A stretch of DNA of 64,000 bases from Ligustrum vulgare (lineage: Eukaryota > Streptophyta > Magnoliopsida > Lamiales > Oleaceae): NCBI GenBank assembly GCA_963555705.1, contig OY743190.1:19661491-19725490 (forward strand). Direction: 5' to 3'. The notes beneath the pieces are model-generated. The model searched no databases. It saw nothing but the letters and a program-made list of their open reading frames with translations, and was not told the DNA's origin. The position numbers and the translations under genes were made by a program. Shown here one piece after another: positions 48,072 to 59,829 of this stretch; position 1 is the first letter of the stretch, and every line of letters begins with the position of its first letter.

Positions 48072-49100
48072 TAGCAATGATCCAAACATTTTCATAAAAA
48101 CATAAGATATACTTACTTGTCATAAAAACATACTTACTTTTCATAAAAACATAAGGTGTATTTACCTTTCATAAAAACATACTTACTTTTCATAAAAACA
48201 TAAGATATACTTACTTGTCATAAAAACATACTTACTTTTCATAAAAACATAAGGTGTATTTACCTTTCATAAAAACATACTTACTTTTCATAAAAACATA
48301 AGATATACTTACTTGTCATAAAAACATACTTACTTTTCATAAAAACATAAGGTGTATTTACCTTTCATAAAAACATACTTACTTTTCATAAAAACATAAG
48401 ATATACTTACTTGTCATAAAAACATACTTACTTTTCATAAAAACATAAGATATACTTACTTGTCATAAAAACATACTTACTTTTCATAAAAACATAAGAT
48501 ATACTTACTTGTCATAAAAACATACTTACTTTTCATAAAAACATAAGGTGTATTTACCTTTCATAAAAACATACTTACTTTTCATAAAAACATAAGATAT
48601 ACTTACTTGTCATAAAAACATACTTACTTTTCATAAAAACATAAGGTGTATTTACCTTTCATAAAAACATACTTACTTTTCATAAAAACATAAGATATAC
48701 TTACTTGTCATAAAAACATACTTACTTTTCATAAAAACATAAGATATACTTACTTGTCATAAAAACATACTTACTTTTCATAAAAACATAAGATATACTT
48801 ACTTGTCATAAAAACATACTTACTTTTCATAAAAACATAAGGTGTATTTACCTTTCATAAAAACATACTTACTTTTCATAAAAACATAAGATATACTTAC
48901 TTGTCATAAAAACATACTTACTTTTCATAAAAACATAAGGTGTATTTACCTTTCATAAAAACATACTTACTTTTCATAAAAACATAAGATATACTTACAT
49001 TTCATAAAAACATACTTACTTTTCATAAAAACATAAGATATACTTACATTTCATAAAAACATACTTACTTTTCATAAAAACATAAGATATACTTACTTTT
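48072..49100. repeat. 49-bp minisatellite with six-monomer higher-order period in LTR-C
   Basis: About 21 monomers of 49 bp, each built of CATAAAAACATACTTACTTT plus CATAAAAACATAAG and a variable tail. Two variants differ at the tail: A (AGATATACTTACTTGT) and B (AGGTGTATTTACCTTT). From left to right the order is A B, then A B A B A A three times, then a final A-like unit. The last three monomers carry slightly changed tails. The 294-bp super-period shows amplification in blocks of six. Degenerate precursors occur in LTR-B (44405-44530). Confidence 0.85.
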
Positions 49101-49322
49101 TAAAAGATTAAAATGAAGTGTAGTAGTAAATGGACCAAAACTTTCTTGACCACCTTGAATTTCTCTTACTTGTGGATTTTGTCAAGAGATTGAAAATAAG
49201 TGTATATGTGTAGAGTTGTGTGTAAAAGAGATGGGTTTAAATAGATGTATAAAGTTGGCATATTGTAAACATAATCATTCAATTCTATTAATTTTAGCAC
49301 ATCATTTTCTTAAAGTAAAGCA

Positions 49323-49611
49323 CCATTCATATACTTTTCCATATTTATACAAATATTATGCTCTTCATGATTACATATAATGGAGTCTTATCAACCATTC
49401 ATATACTTTTCCATATTTATACAAATATTATACTCTTCATGATTATATATAATGGAGTATATAAATCATTCATATACTTTTCCATTTTTTATACAAATAT
49501 TATGCTCTTCATGATTACATATAATGGAGTCTTATCAATCATTCATATACTTTTCCATATTTATACAAATATTATGCTCTTCATGATTATATATAATGGA
49601 ACCTCTCATGC
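49323..49611. repeat. 72-bp tandem repeat in LTR-C
   Basis: Four units of about 72 bp contain CATTCATATACTTTTCCAT, then TTATACAAATATTATGCTC, then a TATAATGGA end. They start near 49323, 49395, 49467 and 49540. An open frame across them is only a consequence of the repeat. Confidence 0.8.
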
Positions 49612-49894
49612 TTGCATATATTTTCTTAATTTAAATAATAAAAGTAATTTTTGTACAAATAAATATTGGGATAACATTGAATTAAGTACTTAGACTTAAT
49701 ATACTTTAAATCAAGAGAATGGAGATATTTTTAGAAATTCGGAATTTAATTTAAAATCGAACGATCTCGATTATTTCTTGACTTGGCTATACGAATACGT
49801 CGTGGCGTTAACTTAATAAAAATGGGTGAAATAGTAGCGACACGATTTTCTATTAAAATAATTATTAATCGCGTAAAAATTCTTGGTCGCTACA

Positions 49895-52532
49895 TTACCA
49901 GACTCCAATATCAATTCACACAATAGCTACCATCGCAGTTCACTACCCTCAATCATCATCACATGACTCTGTCACACTTCCAAGAAATCAATTCACAGCC
50001 AATTCATAAAACTAATCTGCAACATCATCCTAACCATAGACATTCACAATCCAGCTACCACAATTATAAGTTGCATCCCCAAACCATAAACACGAAACTT
50101 ATGTATCATCAGCATCTCCCTCTCGCAGCCAACCTCTGCCCTTTTACCATAATCACCAAACTTCACTTTCCATTTTTCCATAATCAGATACCACAATACA
50201 ATTCACTGCCGCTGAACCACTGCCATAACCATTACCTTCTGCCCAAGTTGAACTCTAAATCATTTACGGATCATTCTGCACAATCACAGACCAACCGAAC
50301 CACCACAGGAACACAATCCATCACCACAGCCCACATCGCCGATAGAATCACCGCCACCAAAACCACCCACTTCAGTTTTGACAAACAATTGAAACCCAAA
50401 ACAAGAAATAAACCAAGCCAGTTACTTACCTCAAGCGCCGCTCCCTTCGCCGGAATTCCAAACCCAAATCACGAACCCAACTTCAATCTTTAGCCTCGGT
50501 TTCGCACTCGAATCCTCTCAAAATCTTAACCCTTCCTTGCAGCTACTAACCGCTGCTCTGCGCCGGTATTTCACCGGCAACTCGCCGACTGAAAGGTCGG
50601 ATTTTGGCGAAGACAGTGCACCTCTTTTTCTTCCTTTCCGATCGCGAGTGAGAGAGGGTTAGGTCGAGAGTGAGAGTAAAGTGAGAGAGAGAAGATAAAT
50701 CTGATGTTTTAAAATAATGATTTTCAGAATTTGCAAATTAGCCCCCTAAGTTTGAAAAGTGATCATTTCAGTCCCTGAAGTTTTAAATTGTTTCAAATCA
50801 GTCCCCAAGCTTTAAAGTTTTGCAAATCAGTCCTTTCAGCTTTTAAACTTATCAATTTCAACCCTTAAGTTTTAAATGAGTTTTAATCAGCCCTATTGTT
50901 TTAAAATATATTATTTCAACCCTATTGTTTTGAGTTTCCGACTCAACTATCAAAAGTATTCAATTTAATCCCTGAACTTTCAAAATATCTATTTTGTCCC
51001 TCAACTTTCAAAACATCAATTTTAGTCCTCAAATTATAATTTATTATTTTGAACTATATATTCGATAGACTAAAGTGACTTATTGGCTAAGACGAAGCGT
51101 ACGGAGAATTTAAAGAAATTGAAGTCATTCCCGCTCAACTTTGCACTCGTCGGATTTGAGGTAGACTCGCACTTATTAATTGATTTAAATTATGATTTCA
51201 TATGAATGTCATGTGACTTGTGAAAGTCAATTTTTAAGAAAAGCACGTATGTTTTTATAAAAGGTAAATATACCTTATGTTTTTATGAAGAGTAAGTATG
51301 TTTTTATGAAAAGAAAATATACTTTATGTTTTTACGAAAAGTAAGTATACCCTATGCTTCACGAAAATGTTTTTTTGGATCATTGCTATGAAATCAATCT
51401 ACCAAGATTGTTATGGGTCCCATATGATAAGTTATGATATGTTAAGGGGACCGGAGTTTTAGTAGCGCTACACATAAGAATTCTTGCCACCTAAGTTCGG
51501 TAACATTCTTGTGTCTCCTATGTTTATGAGGATTTTCCACGAAGTTCGGTAAAATTCCTATGTTTCCATATGTTTATGAGGATTTGCCACCTAAGTTCGG
51601 TAAAATTCCTGTCGCATATGTTTATGAGGATTTCGATCCTATCTTATGTTATGATGCAATTGATCCCTATGAATTTCAGAAAATTATGCTTGGTATACTT
51701 ACTACATAAGAATTCTTGCCACCTAAGTTCGGTAAAATTCTTATGTTTATGAGGATTTAGATCTTATCCTATGTTATGATGAAAACTTACTGTTATTATG
51801 ATTTTACTGCATAAGAATTATTATCACCTAAGTTCGGTAAAATTCTTGTGTCTCCCTATGTTTATGAGGATTTCAATCCTATCTTATGTTATGCTTTCAA
51901 AAGAAATTATGCTTGGCATAATAAAAATGTTTTTATAAGTATATGGTTTTCAAAGAGCTGTTTTCAAAGAGCTATTTTCAAAGAGCCTATGATTTGCAAA
52001 ATATGTTCCGTGCTGTAATGCACAATATGAGTTTTATCAAGAGCCGTTTTATAAAGAAGCTCTATCAATGCTCGTTTTATAAAGAGCCGGGATTTATGTG
52101 TTTAATCATCTTATAAATTAAATTAATTTGCGATGAGTCTACTGAGTATTTCCCCCATGAAATACTCACCCTACTTTTTAACAGTTTTGCAGATTTCGGA
52201 GACGGTGGCGAGCGATGAATGATGGTGGCAATAATCGTTAAACAGTTGAAAGTTTGACGTTAATGGTTTCCGTATTTTTTCCAAACAATCGAATAATTTA
52301 GAGAAGTTCATTTATTTGAGAAATTATGACATTGGCAATTTCTTTACAAAATTAATGGTTCGATTTACTATTTCAAATGGTTTCATAAATGTTTTCAATT
52401 TTATCGGCCATTACAGTTTATTTAATGTTGCCAAAAATGAATTTCAATTATTTCTTCCGCAAAAATATTATTCGAAAAATTTAGACAGAAAATGACGTAG
52501 TGAATCGGGTATACGGAACTCGGGGCGCTACA
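49895..52532 (+). repeat. LTR-B, 3' copy (5'-truncated)
   Basis: It corresponds to 43060-45704 of the 5' copy with very few differences, including a 7-bp deletion near 50370 (CCACTGCCCACTTC versus CCACTTC). The first 671 bp or so of the LTR is missing, replaced by LTR-C. It ends GGGGCGCTACA followed by GAGTG. Confidence 0.85.
51468..51890 (+). repeat. AAGTTCGGTAAAATTC repeat cluster in LTR-B, 3' copy
   Basis: The five units have the same order and spacing as in the 5' LTR-B copy, so the cluster existed before insertion. Confidence 0.75.
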
Positions 52533-52720
52533 GAGTGCTAGTTAGATTCATCTGGAGACATGTTGACTGCTATCAGCCAGACGTATCTATCTCGTTATCA
52601 GCCACAAGCACTCAGATATATCTGCAGGAAAAAACATGATCTACTTAGTATAAGAATAAGATAACTTAAATACATGCAATAAAAGAAACAAAAACAATTT
52701 TTTTTTTAATATGCATGTTC

Positions 52721-53070
52721 CTATTCAGAAGGAGGTGATACTTCAATTTGTTTCCTAAGGCTTTCAAATTTGACAGTATCGAGGGCCTTAGTGAACAAAT
52801 CTGCCAGCTGTAGATCAGTCTGTATGTGCTCCAGATTGATAATCTTTTGCTCCACCAATTCTCTGATGAAGTGGTGTCTGATGTCAATATGTTTTGTTCT
52901 GGAGTGCTGGACTGGATTCTTTGAGATATTGATGGCACTGGTGTTGTCACAATACATAGTGGCTTGTTCTGTAGAGATTCCATAGTCCTCTAACGTTTGT
53001 TTCATCCACAGGAGTTGTGTACAGCAACTCCCAGCTGCTATATATTCAGCTTCGGCTGTGTTGTCACTGG
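52721..53070 (-). pseudogene. Copia RNase H, C-terminal part
   Basis: The frame carries TAEAEYIAAG, CCTQLLWMKQ, the catalytic-region CDNTSAI, HIDIRHHFIRE and ADLFTKAL, the standard end of Copia RNase H, and stops with TAG at 52721-52723. It is in a different frame from the preceding RNase H segment. At the join (about 53060-53085) the sequence GTGACAACACCAG is nearly repeated, which probably caused the frameshift. Confidence 0.8.
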
Positions 53071-53075
53071 TGTTG

Positions 53076-53801
53076 TCACACTGAGTTTTGCTTTCTACTT
53101 AGCCATGCCACCAAATTGTTCCCAATGTAGAAACATCCTCCAGATGTACTCTTTCGATCATCCACATTCCCAGCCCAGTCTGCGTCTGAAAAACCTGCAA
53201 GATTGGCAGTGGTATCTCTTGTAAACCAAATTCCATAACTCAACGTACCACTTACATATCTGATGATTCGTTTTACAGCAGCAACATGAGATTCCTTAGG
53301 TTTAGCTTGATATCTTGCACAAACTCCAACACTGAAGGATATATCTGGCCTACTGGAAGTAAGGTACAGAAGACTTCCAATCATGCTTTTGTAAAGGGAT
53401 GGATCTACATCCTTACCACTGTCCTCCTTTGAAATTTTTAGAGTAGTCGCCATGGGAGTTCTCATTGCCTTTGCATATTCAAGTCCAAATTTCTTCACCA
53501 GATTTTTAGCGTACTTTCCTTGAGATATGAATATGCCAGATTCATCCTGTTGTACCTGCAAACCAAGGAAAAAGGTTAGCTCACCAACCATACTCATTTC
53601 AAATTCTCTTTTCATTGTATTTATAAATTCATTAATTTTGGACTTAGATGTAGACCCAAATACTATGTCATCAACATATATTTGAGCTACAGTTAGTCCA
53701 GGATTTAGATGCTTAATGAAAAGAGTTTTATCAGTTCCTCCCCTTTTGTATCCGTTGCTCAGCAAGAATGATGTGAGCCTTTCATACCAAGCTCTGGGGG
53801 C
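53076..53801 (-). pseudogene. Copia reverse transcriptase C-terminal part and RNase H N-terminal part
   Basis: Starts with APRAWYERL right after a nonsense TAA and contains the polymerase active site IYVDDIVFGS, the FLGLQV motif, YLTSSRPDI, and RNase H residues FSDADWAG and KSTSGGC. It continues the frame of the preceding segment. It ends at a frameshift after SRKQNSV. Confidence 0.85.
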
Positions 53802-55118
53802 TTATTTCAACCCATATAATGCCTTTTTGAGTCTAAAGACATAATCCTGGTGAGATGGATCTGTGAAGCCTTGAGGCTGCTCCAAATAGGCTTCCTCATT
53901 AAGCACACCATTTAGAAAGGCACTTTTGACATCCATCTGAAATAGTCTGAAGTTGATGTAGCAGGACACAGCTAGCAACAACCTGATGGATTCCAGTCTT
54001 GCTACTGGAGCAAATGTCTCGTCAAAGTCTATCCCTTCAATCTGGGTATAGCCTTGAGCAACAAGTCTGGCTTTATTTCTTACCACATTTCCTTGTTCAT
54101 TTGACTTATTCTTGAAGATCCATTTGTTTCCAATTACATTACCTTCTTTAGGACATGGAACCAGCTCACAGACATTGTTTCTTTCAAATTGGTTAAGCTC
54201 CTCCTGCATAGCTTGTACCCAGTGTTCATCTGTCATAGCTTCCTTGACATTTTTTGGCTCAATTTGAGACATATGACAGATGTTACTCATTTCAGCAAAT
54301 TTTCTTCTGGTCACATTTTTCTTAGACATATCAGTGAGAATGTTGTCAAGTGGATGTGCCTTTTGGATCCTAGCAGGTGGTAGTCTCGATGCTTCTGATT
54401 CAGTAATATCAGGTGTATCTGGGTCATCAGTTATTACTGGGTGCCCAGACTCATCCTGATCAGATTCTTCAGTATCATTGAGACTTTCAGCTTGATTCTG
54501 TTCTTCTTCTGATTTTTCAGTTCCAGCTACTTCTTTTGGTGGAATTCTCAGTTGATCACCATCTGCTTCCTGCAAATCAGAATTTAAACAATTAATGTCA
54601 TCCACTTTCACATTAATAGACTCAAGAATAGTTTGGGTTCTTAGATTGTAAACTCTATAGGCCCTACTATTTTCAGCATAACGCAAAAATATTCCATCAT
54701 CCGATTTTGAGTCAAATTTTCCTAGGTGTTCTCTATCTTTCAAAATGTAGCATTTACTCCCAAAGGCATGAAAGTAATCAACCCTAGGTTTTCTACCCTT
54801 CCAAATTTCATATGGAGTTTGGTTTGTTCCAGATCTAAGCATGACTCTATTGACAATATAACAAGCAGTGTTTATAGCTTCTGCCCAAAATTTCGTGGGC
54901 AATTTGTTGCTATTTAGCATGACACGAGCCATCTCTTGTAGAGTTCTATTTTTCCTTTCCACCACTCCATTCTGTTGAGGAGTCTTTGGGGACGAGTACT
55001 CACGCTTGATCCCATATTGGGTACAAAAATTAGCAAACTCGGAGTTTTCAAATTCTCTCCCATGGTCACTTCTGATCTTTTTGACTCTTACATGTTCATC
55101 TGCCTTTTCATTGTTCAA
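53802..55118 (-). pseudogene. Copia integrase catalytic core end and reverse transcriptase N-terminal part
   Basis: This segment of 438 codons holds the second integrase Asp (IRSDHGREF, residue 18), the catalytic Glu (NGVVERKNRT, residue 54), a long acidic linker (about 180-245), and reverse transcriptase from about 300 with NKWIFK, ARLVAQGY, FAPVARLESIR and the first catalytic Asp in QMDVKSAFLNG (residue 396). The TAA at 53802-53804 sits where LKQAPRAW is usual, so a CAA-to-TAA change is likely. The upstream boundary is a nonsense TAG at 55122-55124. Confidence 0.85.
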
Positions 55119-55121
55119 TTT

Positions 55122-56702
55122 CTAAAAAAGATTAACAAAATTGTCAAAGGTATTATATTTATCTCGAATAAACATGACCCAGGTGTATCTGGAGAAATCA
55201 TCAACACATACATAAATATACCTCTTGCCACCAATACTTTCCTTTTGGATAGGACCCATCAAATCCATGTGAATTAGTTCAAGTATATGAGAGGTATTAA
55301 TGGATGTACCTGATTTATGTTGACTTTTGGTTTGCTTACCCTTTTGACAATCACCACAGATTTCATCTGGAATATTGTTTATGCTGGGTAAGCCTCTCAC
55401 AGCCTGTAGTCTAGTCAACTTCATGAGATAATGGTAGTTTAGGTGTCCTAATCTGTTATGCCACAGTTTCTCATTTTTGGTTTTAACAGAATTGCAAGTT
55501 TCGTGACTCTCAAGTTTATAGCATTTATCTCTAGATCTAACTCCCTTAAATAAAACACTCTTTAACGGGTTAGACTTTTTATCACAACTTAAAACCTTGC
55601 AATATTCTTTTGAAAACATGACAAGCAAGTTATCATCACACAATTGTCCTACACTGATCAAATTTTCCTTAAGCCCTATAACATATAAGACATTAGTTAA
55701 TTTCGGTAATCCCTTAATGTTGATGATACCAGATCCATCTATCTTACCCTTTTGGCCATCACCAAATGTAACAGCACCTGTTTCGCCTTTTTCAAAATGT
55801 GTAAGTAGAGAGAGATCACCTGTCATGTGTCTAGAACAACCACTATCAAAATACCATGTGTTAGGAATCAAAGCACTCAAAGACAATTGAACTACATAAG
55901 TATTCGTTTGAATTTTCTTCTCTTGTCTAGAAACAAGTCTTCTTTTGTGTGAATTGATTAACTTCAAGTACTCATGACACCTAAATACATCATGACCAGA
56001 TTTAACACAAAAATTACAGAATACCTGGAAAACAAATGTATCCTGCCGATTCTGTCGAGGTTGAAATTTCTTGTCGTTCTGATGGACAGACTCATCAGGC
56101 TTGTACAGATTCGGCTGAAATTGTCGTCTTGCATAGTTCCTGGTTGGATGTGAGCTTTGAGTCCTAGCCGCATTATATTGATGATGATGAGAGGTAGATG
56201 CATCTGTATGATTTTTATTCTGTTCCATGTACCTGTATCCAGATTCTCTTACAAAGTTTATTTTATGGTCATGATTTTTACCTTTACCTTCATATCCAAG
56301 ACCTGTTTTTAGGCTGACAGGTGTGTCACTATTCAGGATTTCATCAAGCTGGACGAATCCACGTGCCAGCTTCTTGATTTTGTCTTGTGCGTTAGCAAGT
56401 TCTGAACTTAACCTGCTCACCTCATTTTGTTCATCATATGAAACTGCAGATACGTCGTCCAGTTGACGTTCCCTGCTGTGTTCAGCGAAGGCCTGCAACA
56501 ATTGAATCTTCTCTTCTGCATCTTGAAGTTCCTTCCTCAAGTTTTCAGTATTTGATCTGGATTTATCTGCATAAGAAGAGTTACCAGATTCAGCACCAGA
56601 CAGTTGTAAAGCAGTAAAGGTAGTTACCTGATTTTCAGAATTGCTGCTGTCTGATTCTGATTCAGATTCATCTGAGTCTCCATCACTCCACGTAACATTC
56701 AT
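55122..56702 (-). pseudogene. Copia gag C-terminus, protease and integrase N-terminal part
   Basis: Residues 1-130 are acidic and coiled-coil-like (gag C-terminal region). A second zinc knuckle of CX2CX4HX4C form lies at 229-242. The protease active site is DSG at 286-288 in WYFDSGCSRHMTGD. The integrase HHCC zinc finger uses His415, His420, Cys449 and Cys452, and the first catalytic Asp is in HMDLMGP (480). The frame ends at TAG (55122-55124), where the next frame continues in phase, so a single nonsense change separates them (CAG to TAG is the simplest). The reading frame is open further upstream into the first zinc knuckle. Confidence 0.85.
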
Positions 56703-57667
56703 GGCCTTCCTTCCCTTTGCCTTCTTTTGAGTATTAGGACAATCAGCTGCAATGTGTCCATATCCTTCACATTCTCTGCATTGGATTCAACTCCTAGGCT
56801 TCCCTTCAGACGTGTTGGCATTATTCTTTCGATAGAAATTATTTTTCTTCCATTGTTTTTGTGGTTTTTGATTCTGTCCTTGAAGATTTGAGGACTTTTC
56901 TTTTTGTTTGCCCCTGAGGAACCTTTTAAATTGTTTGGTGAGAAGTACAAAATTTTCATCTTCGTCAATCTCGCCAGAGTCTCTGGGTTTGCACTGTTCG
57001 TCTTGAAAGCAATTCCTGGTGATTTGTCTTTCTTTCTTCAGGCCAGATTTAACTCATAGGTCATCAATGACCCTACAAGTTCCTCAACACACATGGTTGA
57101 AAGATCCTTGCTTTCTTCAATTGCTGTCACTTTTGCATGGAACCTGTCTGGTAAAGATCTAAGGATCTTTTGAACAATCTGCTCATTTGAGTAGGTTTTC
57201 CCAAGCGCTTCAGCTGAGTTGGTGAGATCGCTTAATCTGGCATAGAAGCTTTTGAAGTCTTCTTTCTCTTCCATAGATAATTGTTCAAATTCTAAAGTGA
57301 TCATCTGCAGCTTGGAGGTTTTGACAGCATTGGTAACTTCGTTTGCTATCCTCAAAGCATCCCATGCTTCCTTGGCCGTCCTTAAGGAGGAGATGAGTCT
57401 GAATTGACCTGGATCAACCAAAGAAACAATAGCGTTAACTGCCTTAGAATTTCAATTTGCATTAGCTAATTCATCTGCAGTATAAGCACTTCTAGCTATA
57501 GTTGTAACAACACCTCAAGCAGTGACAGTGGATGTTGTGTAACCTTCAAGAACAGAAGTCCAACAATGTTCATCAATAGATTGAATAAAAATTTCCATAC
57601 GGATTTTCCAATATGCATAGTTACTACCAGTTAACAGAGGTGGCCTAAGAGATGCAGAGTTTTCCAT
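56703..57667 (-). pseudogene. Copia gag N-terminal and first zinc knuckle region, broken
   Basis: ATG at 57665-57667 begins MENSASLRPP, the usual start of plant Copia gag, followed by TGSNYAYW. The UBN2-type gag core (AKEAWDAL, LRSLPDRF, LVGSLMTYELNL) is at 57421-57060. In-frame TGA codons occur at 57515-57517 and 57452-57454. A frameshift lies near 57050, after which a basic region leads to another TGA (56787-56789) and a CX2CX4HX4C knuckle at 56739-56780. Each TGA replaces a codon compatible with CGA, as expected from deamination of methylated cytosine. Confidence 0.8.
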
Positions 57668-57703
57668 TTAGACAACCGCATCTCACTTTCTAGAAGTGAA
57701 CCC

Positions 57704-57715
57704 TCTCTGATACCA
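57704..57715 (-). other. Primer-binding site of the Copia element
   Basis: On the minus strand it reads TGGTATCAGAGA, 11 of 12 bases complementary to initiator tRNA-Met, 2 bp inside the 5' LTR. Confidence 0.85.
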
Positions 57716-57717
57716 AT

Positions 57718-59193
57718 TGAAAATTTGAGGTTGTCTAAATTTTATAAACAGATTGTCACAGACAAGTCTGGACAGTAACCAGTTAACAGTAAATCGTTAA
57801 TCGTTATTTAGCGCAGTACCAGATGAATCCTACTAAGGGAGATTCGTCTGGATGGTAAAACGTAAACAATCAGAATAATTTGTGCGGAATTATAAATGAA
57901 CAAGAACAAAATAATTTGAGCTTAACGTGGGAAAAACCCTAACAGGGAAAACCCACGGTTCGCATCCTGCGAACAAAAACAAATCACTATATAAGGAAAG
58001 AGTTTATATAGATCAGTCTAAACTACAGGATAAATTTACGCATAGACTTTATAAAACATCCAAGAAATAGATCACTCATTGATCCTTCTGTGGCATGTAA
58101 TGCGAGATGGCGTCCCACCACTCCTCAGTAGTTTTCTTTGAATCTGCAACACCTTTTCAGCAACCTCGAACTCCCGTTCGAAAATGATCCAAACCTCCCG
58201 TTTGATCTTCACGCTGATAAACTTTCCTTCTCTCAGTGATTGAATCCTCCTCCCGGAGTGTTGAAGTCACCATGCGAATGAAGCTTTAATTATTGGCACA
58301 ATACAAAAATATAGCTTCAAGACTTCTTTTTGGTGGACGTGTAATATTGTAAGCACCACTCGGATTTGTAGTATTTTCACGTCACAAGAAAACGTCCCCT
58401 TTTTCTTCTCTTTATAGTGCAATTAGGTTTCTTGATTCCCAAGTTTCCTTATTGCACAAGATCTCTACTACCTGCAAAACATGGTAGAGATAATTAGTAA
58501 AACAGTAAGATAAATATTCTTACTAAATCTTACCATAACCAAGATATAGATAAATCATGTAAAATCTTACCATAAGTTAATCAATCACGTGATTAACATA
58601 AACATGGACTTCATATTTTCGGCCCTATCAAGAATTTTCCCTATATAGATTTTCGTCCAACAAATCTTACCATATGCAAAGATAAGAATGAAATATTCTT
58701 GACCATATCTAGAAGATGCTTACCATATTTTGGATACCTTGACAATCAAGAATAAACACAAAATATTATCAAGAATATTACCAACAAATTTTCGAGATTG
58801 TGATCAAGGATTTTCGTCCAATCAGAATATTTAACAAGACTTAAAATATAATCAAAATACTTATAAGTGATAAAGATATAATTTCTAGCCAAGTAAATCA
58901 CAATTTTGATCACAAACGATAAGTGATAGACTTCTACCATTATCACAATACTTATCATATCAGATAAGCAACCAACATTATCTTCAAAATATTATCACAA
59001 TATTTCTTGTCATTATCATAGAAGATAAGCAACAAATATTATCACAATATTACGTCCAAGAAATGTTTAAGTAATTTAATTAAACTTAATAAATTACTAA
59101 ATAAAAATATTTAGTAATAGACTAAATTTATCAAATTACAAAAATATAGGAAAATAGAAAATGTCAATTAATATAACTTAAAATAAGTTAACA
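57718..59193 (-). repeat. 5' LTR of the Copia element
   Basis: Nearly the same sequence as the left LTR, with one base fewer. CCCTT follows at 59194-59198. The flanking sequence left and right joins smoothly across the duplication as ordinary AT-rich DNA. Confidence 0.9.
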
Positions 59194-59243
59194 CCCTTAA
59201 TGAAAAAGATTGTTTATTTTGCAAGATATATCCTCAAACTTAG

Positions 59244-59650
59244 TTAGGTTGGTTCAGTTCAGGGCTTCTGATTATATTCATACTTTTTAATCTTTTAAAT
59301 TCTTTTAAAAATTTTCTATATTGTAATAATTTTTCAAAAGATTTAGGATGATCTTTTTTAGTTATACATCCTAAAATTATTCCCTCTGAAACTTCTTCTT
59401 CCATGTCTTCGTATTCTTCTATAATTTTATGAACTGTATTTATATTTTTTACTGTTTCAACATAATTAAATTCTATTCTATTTATGATAACATAGTCAAT
59501 ATCTCCGTATATCTCTTTTAGTTTAAATTATCCAACAGAATGTATATTTTTAGATTTTTCAACAATAGTTGATAAAAATGAAATTTCTTTATTTTCTAAA
59601 TATAGTTTATGATCACAGTTATTAGAAGTTGATATTTCTGAAGTATCCAT
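59244..59650 (-). pseudogene. Small ORF of the endogenous pararetrovirus, interrupted
   Basis: A frame starting at ATG 59648-59650 reads MDTSEISTS and continues, with one in-frame TAA near 59528, to a stop at 59244-59246. It is Lys/Glu-rich with helical character. Position after the virus leader and other small ORFs suggests a virion-associated or related structural protein, but I cannot assign it by motif. Confidence 0.4.
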
Positions 59651-59659
59651 TAATTATCA

Positions 59660-59821
59660 AGTTGATAAATTATTATACAAAATGTTTTGGTATAAGTCCA
59701 TTCTTTGACTTAGTAAAATACAATAATCTACAATATATTGTTCGTATTTTTCTAAAAGTTTATTATATTCTTTCAATTTTTCAAAAAGGTTATCTAGTCC
59801 TTTGATTGTATATCCTGACAT
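59660..59821 (-). pseudogene. Pararetroviral small coiled-coil ORF, second tandem copy
   Basis: Starts at ATG 59819-59821 with YTIKGLDNL after two residues, the same opening as the next ORF upstream at 60039. The remainder is helical and charged (EKLKEYNKLLEKYEQY). It appears to be a tandem duplicate with about 218 bp period. Confidence 0.4.
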
Positions 59822-59829
59822 TAGGTTTG

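Larger units (their letters stand above)
47577..49894 (-). mobile_element. Reverse-oriented LTR ('LTR-C') upstream of LOG
   Basis: On the minus strand it starts TGTAGCGACC (at 49894) and ends GGGTCGTCACA (at 47577). Both ends match the family of the array and LTR-B, which fixes the orientation. It is 2318 bp. It lacks the CAC-rich block but has a long minisatellite. No target duplication is present: AATGCCT-type sequence precedes it and TTACC follows. No primer-binding site follows its end on the minus strand; the LOG leader starts instead. It is therefore not a standard solo insertion. Confidence 0.8.
42388..52532 (+). mobile_element. Nested gypsy-type element 'LTR-B' with LOG gene and reverse LTR-C inside
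   Basis: GAGTG flanks the element (42383-42387 and 52533-52537). The left LTR is complete at 3317 bp. The right LTR lacks its first 671 bp or so but has an intact end. The left part of the internal region (45705-46537) matches the internal region of the tandem array, so the two belong to one wider family. After that point normal sequence is replaced by a LOG gene (minus) and a reverse LTR of a third subfamily. A truncated 3' LTR cannot be made by reverse transcription, so the replacement probably happened after insertion. Confidence 0.8.
38300..59193 (-). mobile_element. Copia retrotransposon, Sirevirus-like, minus strand, with nested insertion
   Basis: LTRs of 1477 and 1476 bp (38300-39776 and 57718-59193) are flanked by CCCTT (38295-38299 and 59194-59198). 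Removing the 10.1-kb nested element leaves about 10.7 kb. Domain order on the minus strand is gag, zinc knuckles, protease, integrase, reverse transcriptase, RNase H, which is Copia. A long gag with coiled-coil region, an additional acidic frame after pol, and several purine-tract-like motifs before the 3' LTR all suggest the Sirevirus (Maximus/SIRE) lineage. In-frame stops and frameshifts make it inactive. Confidence 0.9.

Noticed and set aside
48072..49100. CRISPR-like array
   Set aside because: The units are contiguous 49-bp monomers without unique spacers, and the context is plant LTR DNA. It is a minisatellite.
49358..49693. 111-codon frame in LTR-C
   Set aside because: It is simply the translation of the four 72-bp repeats.
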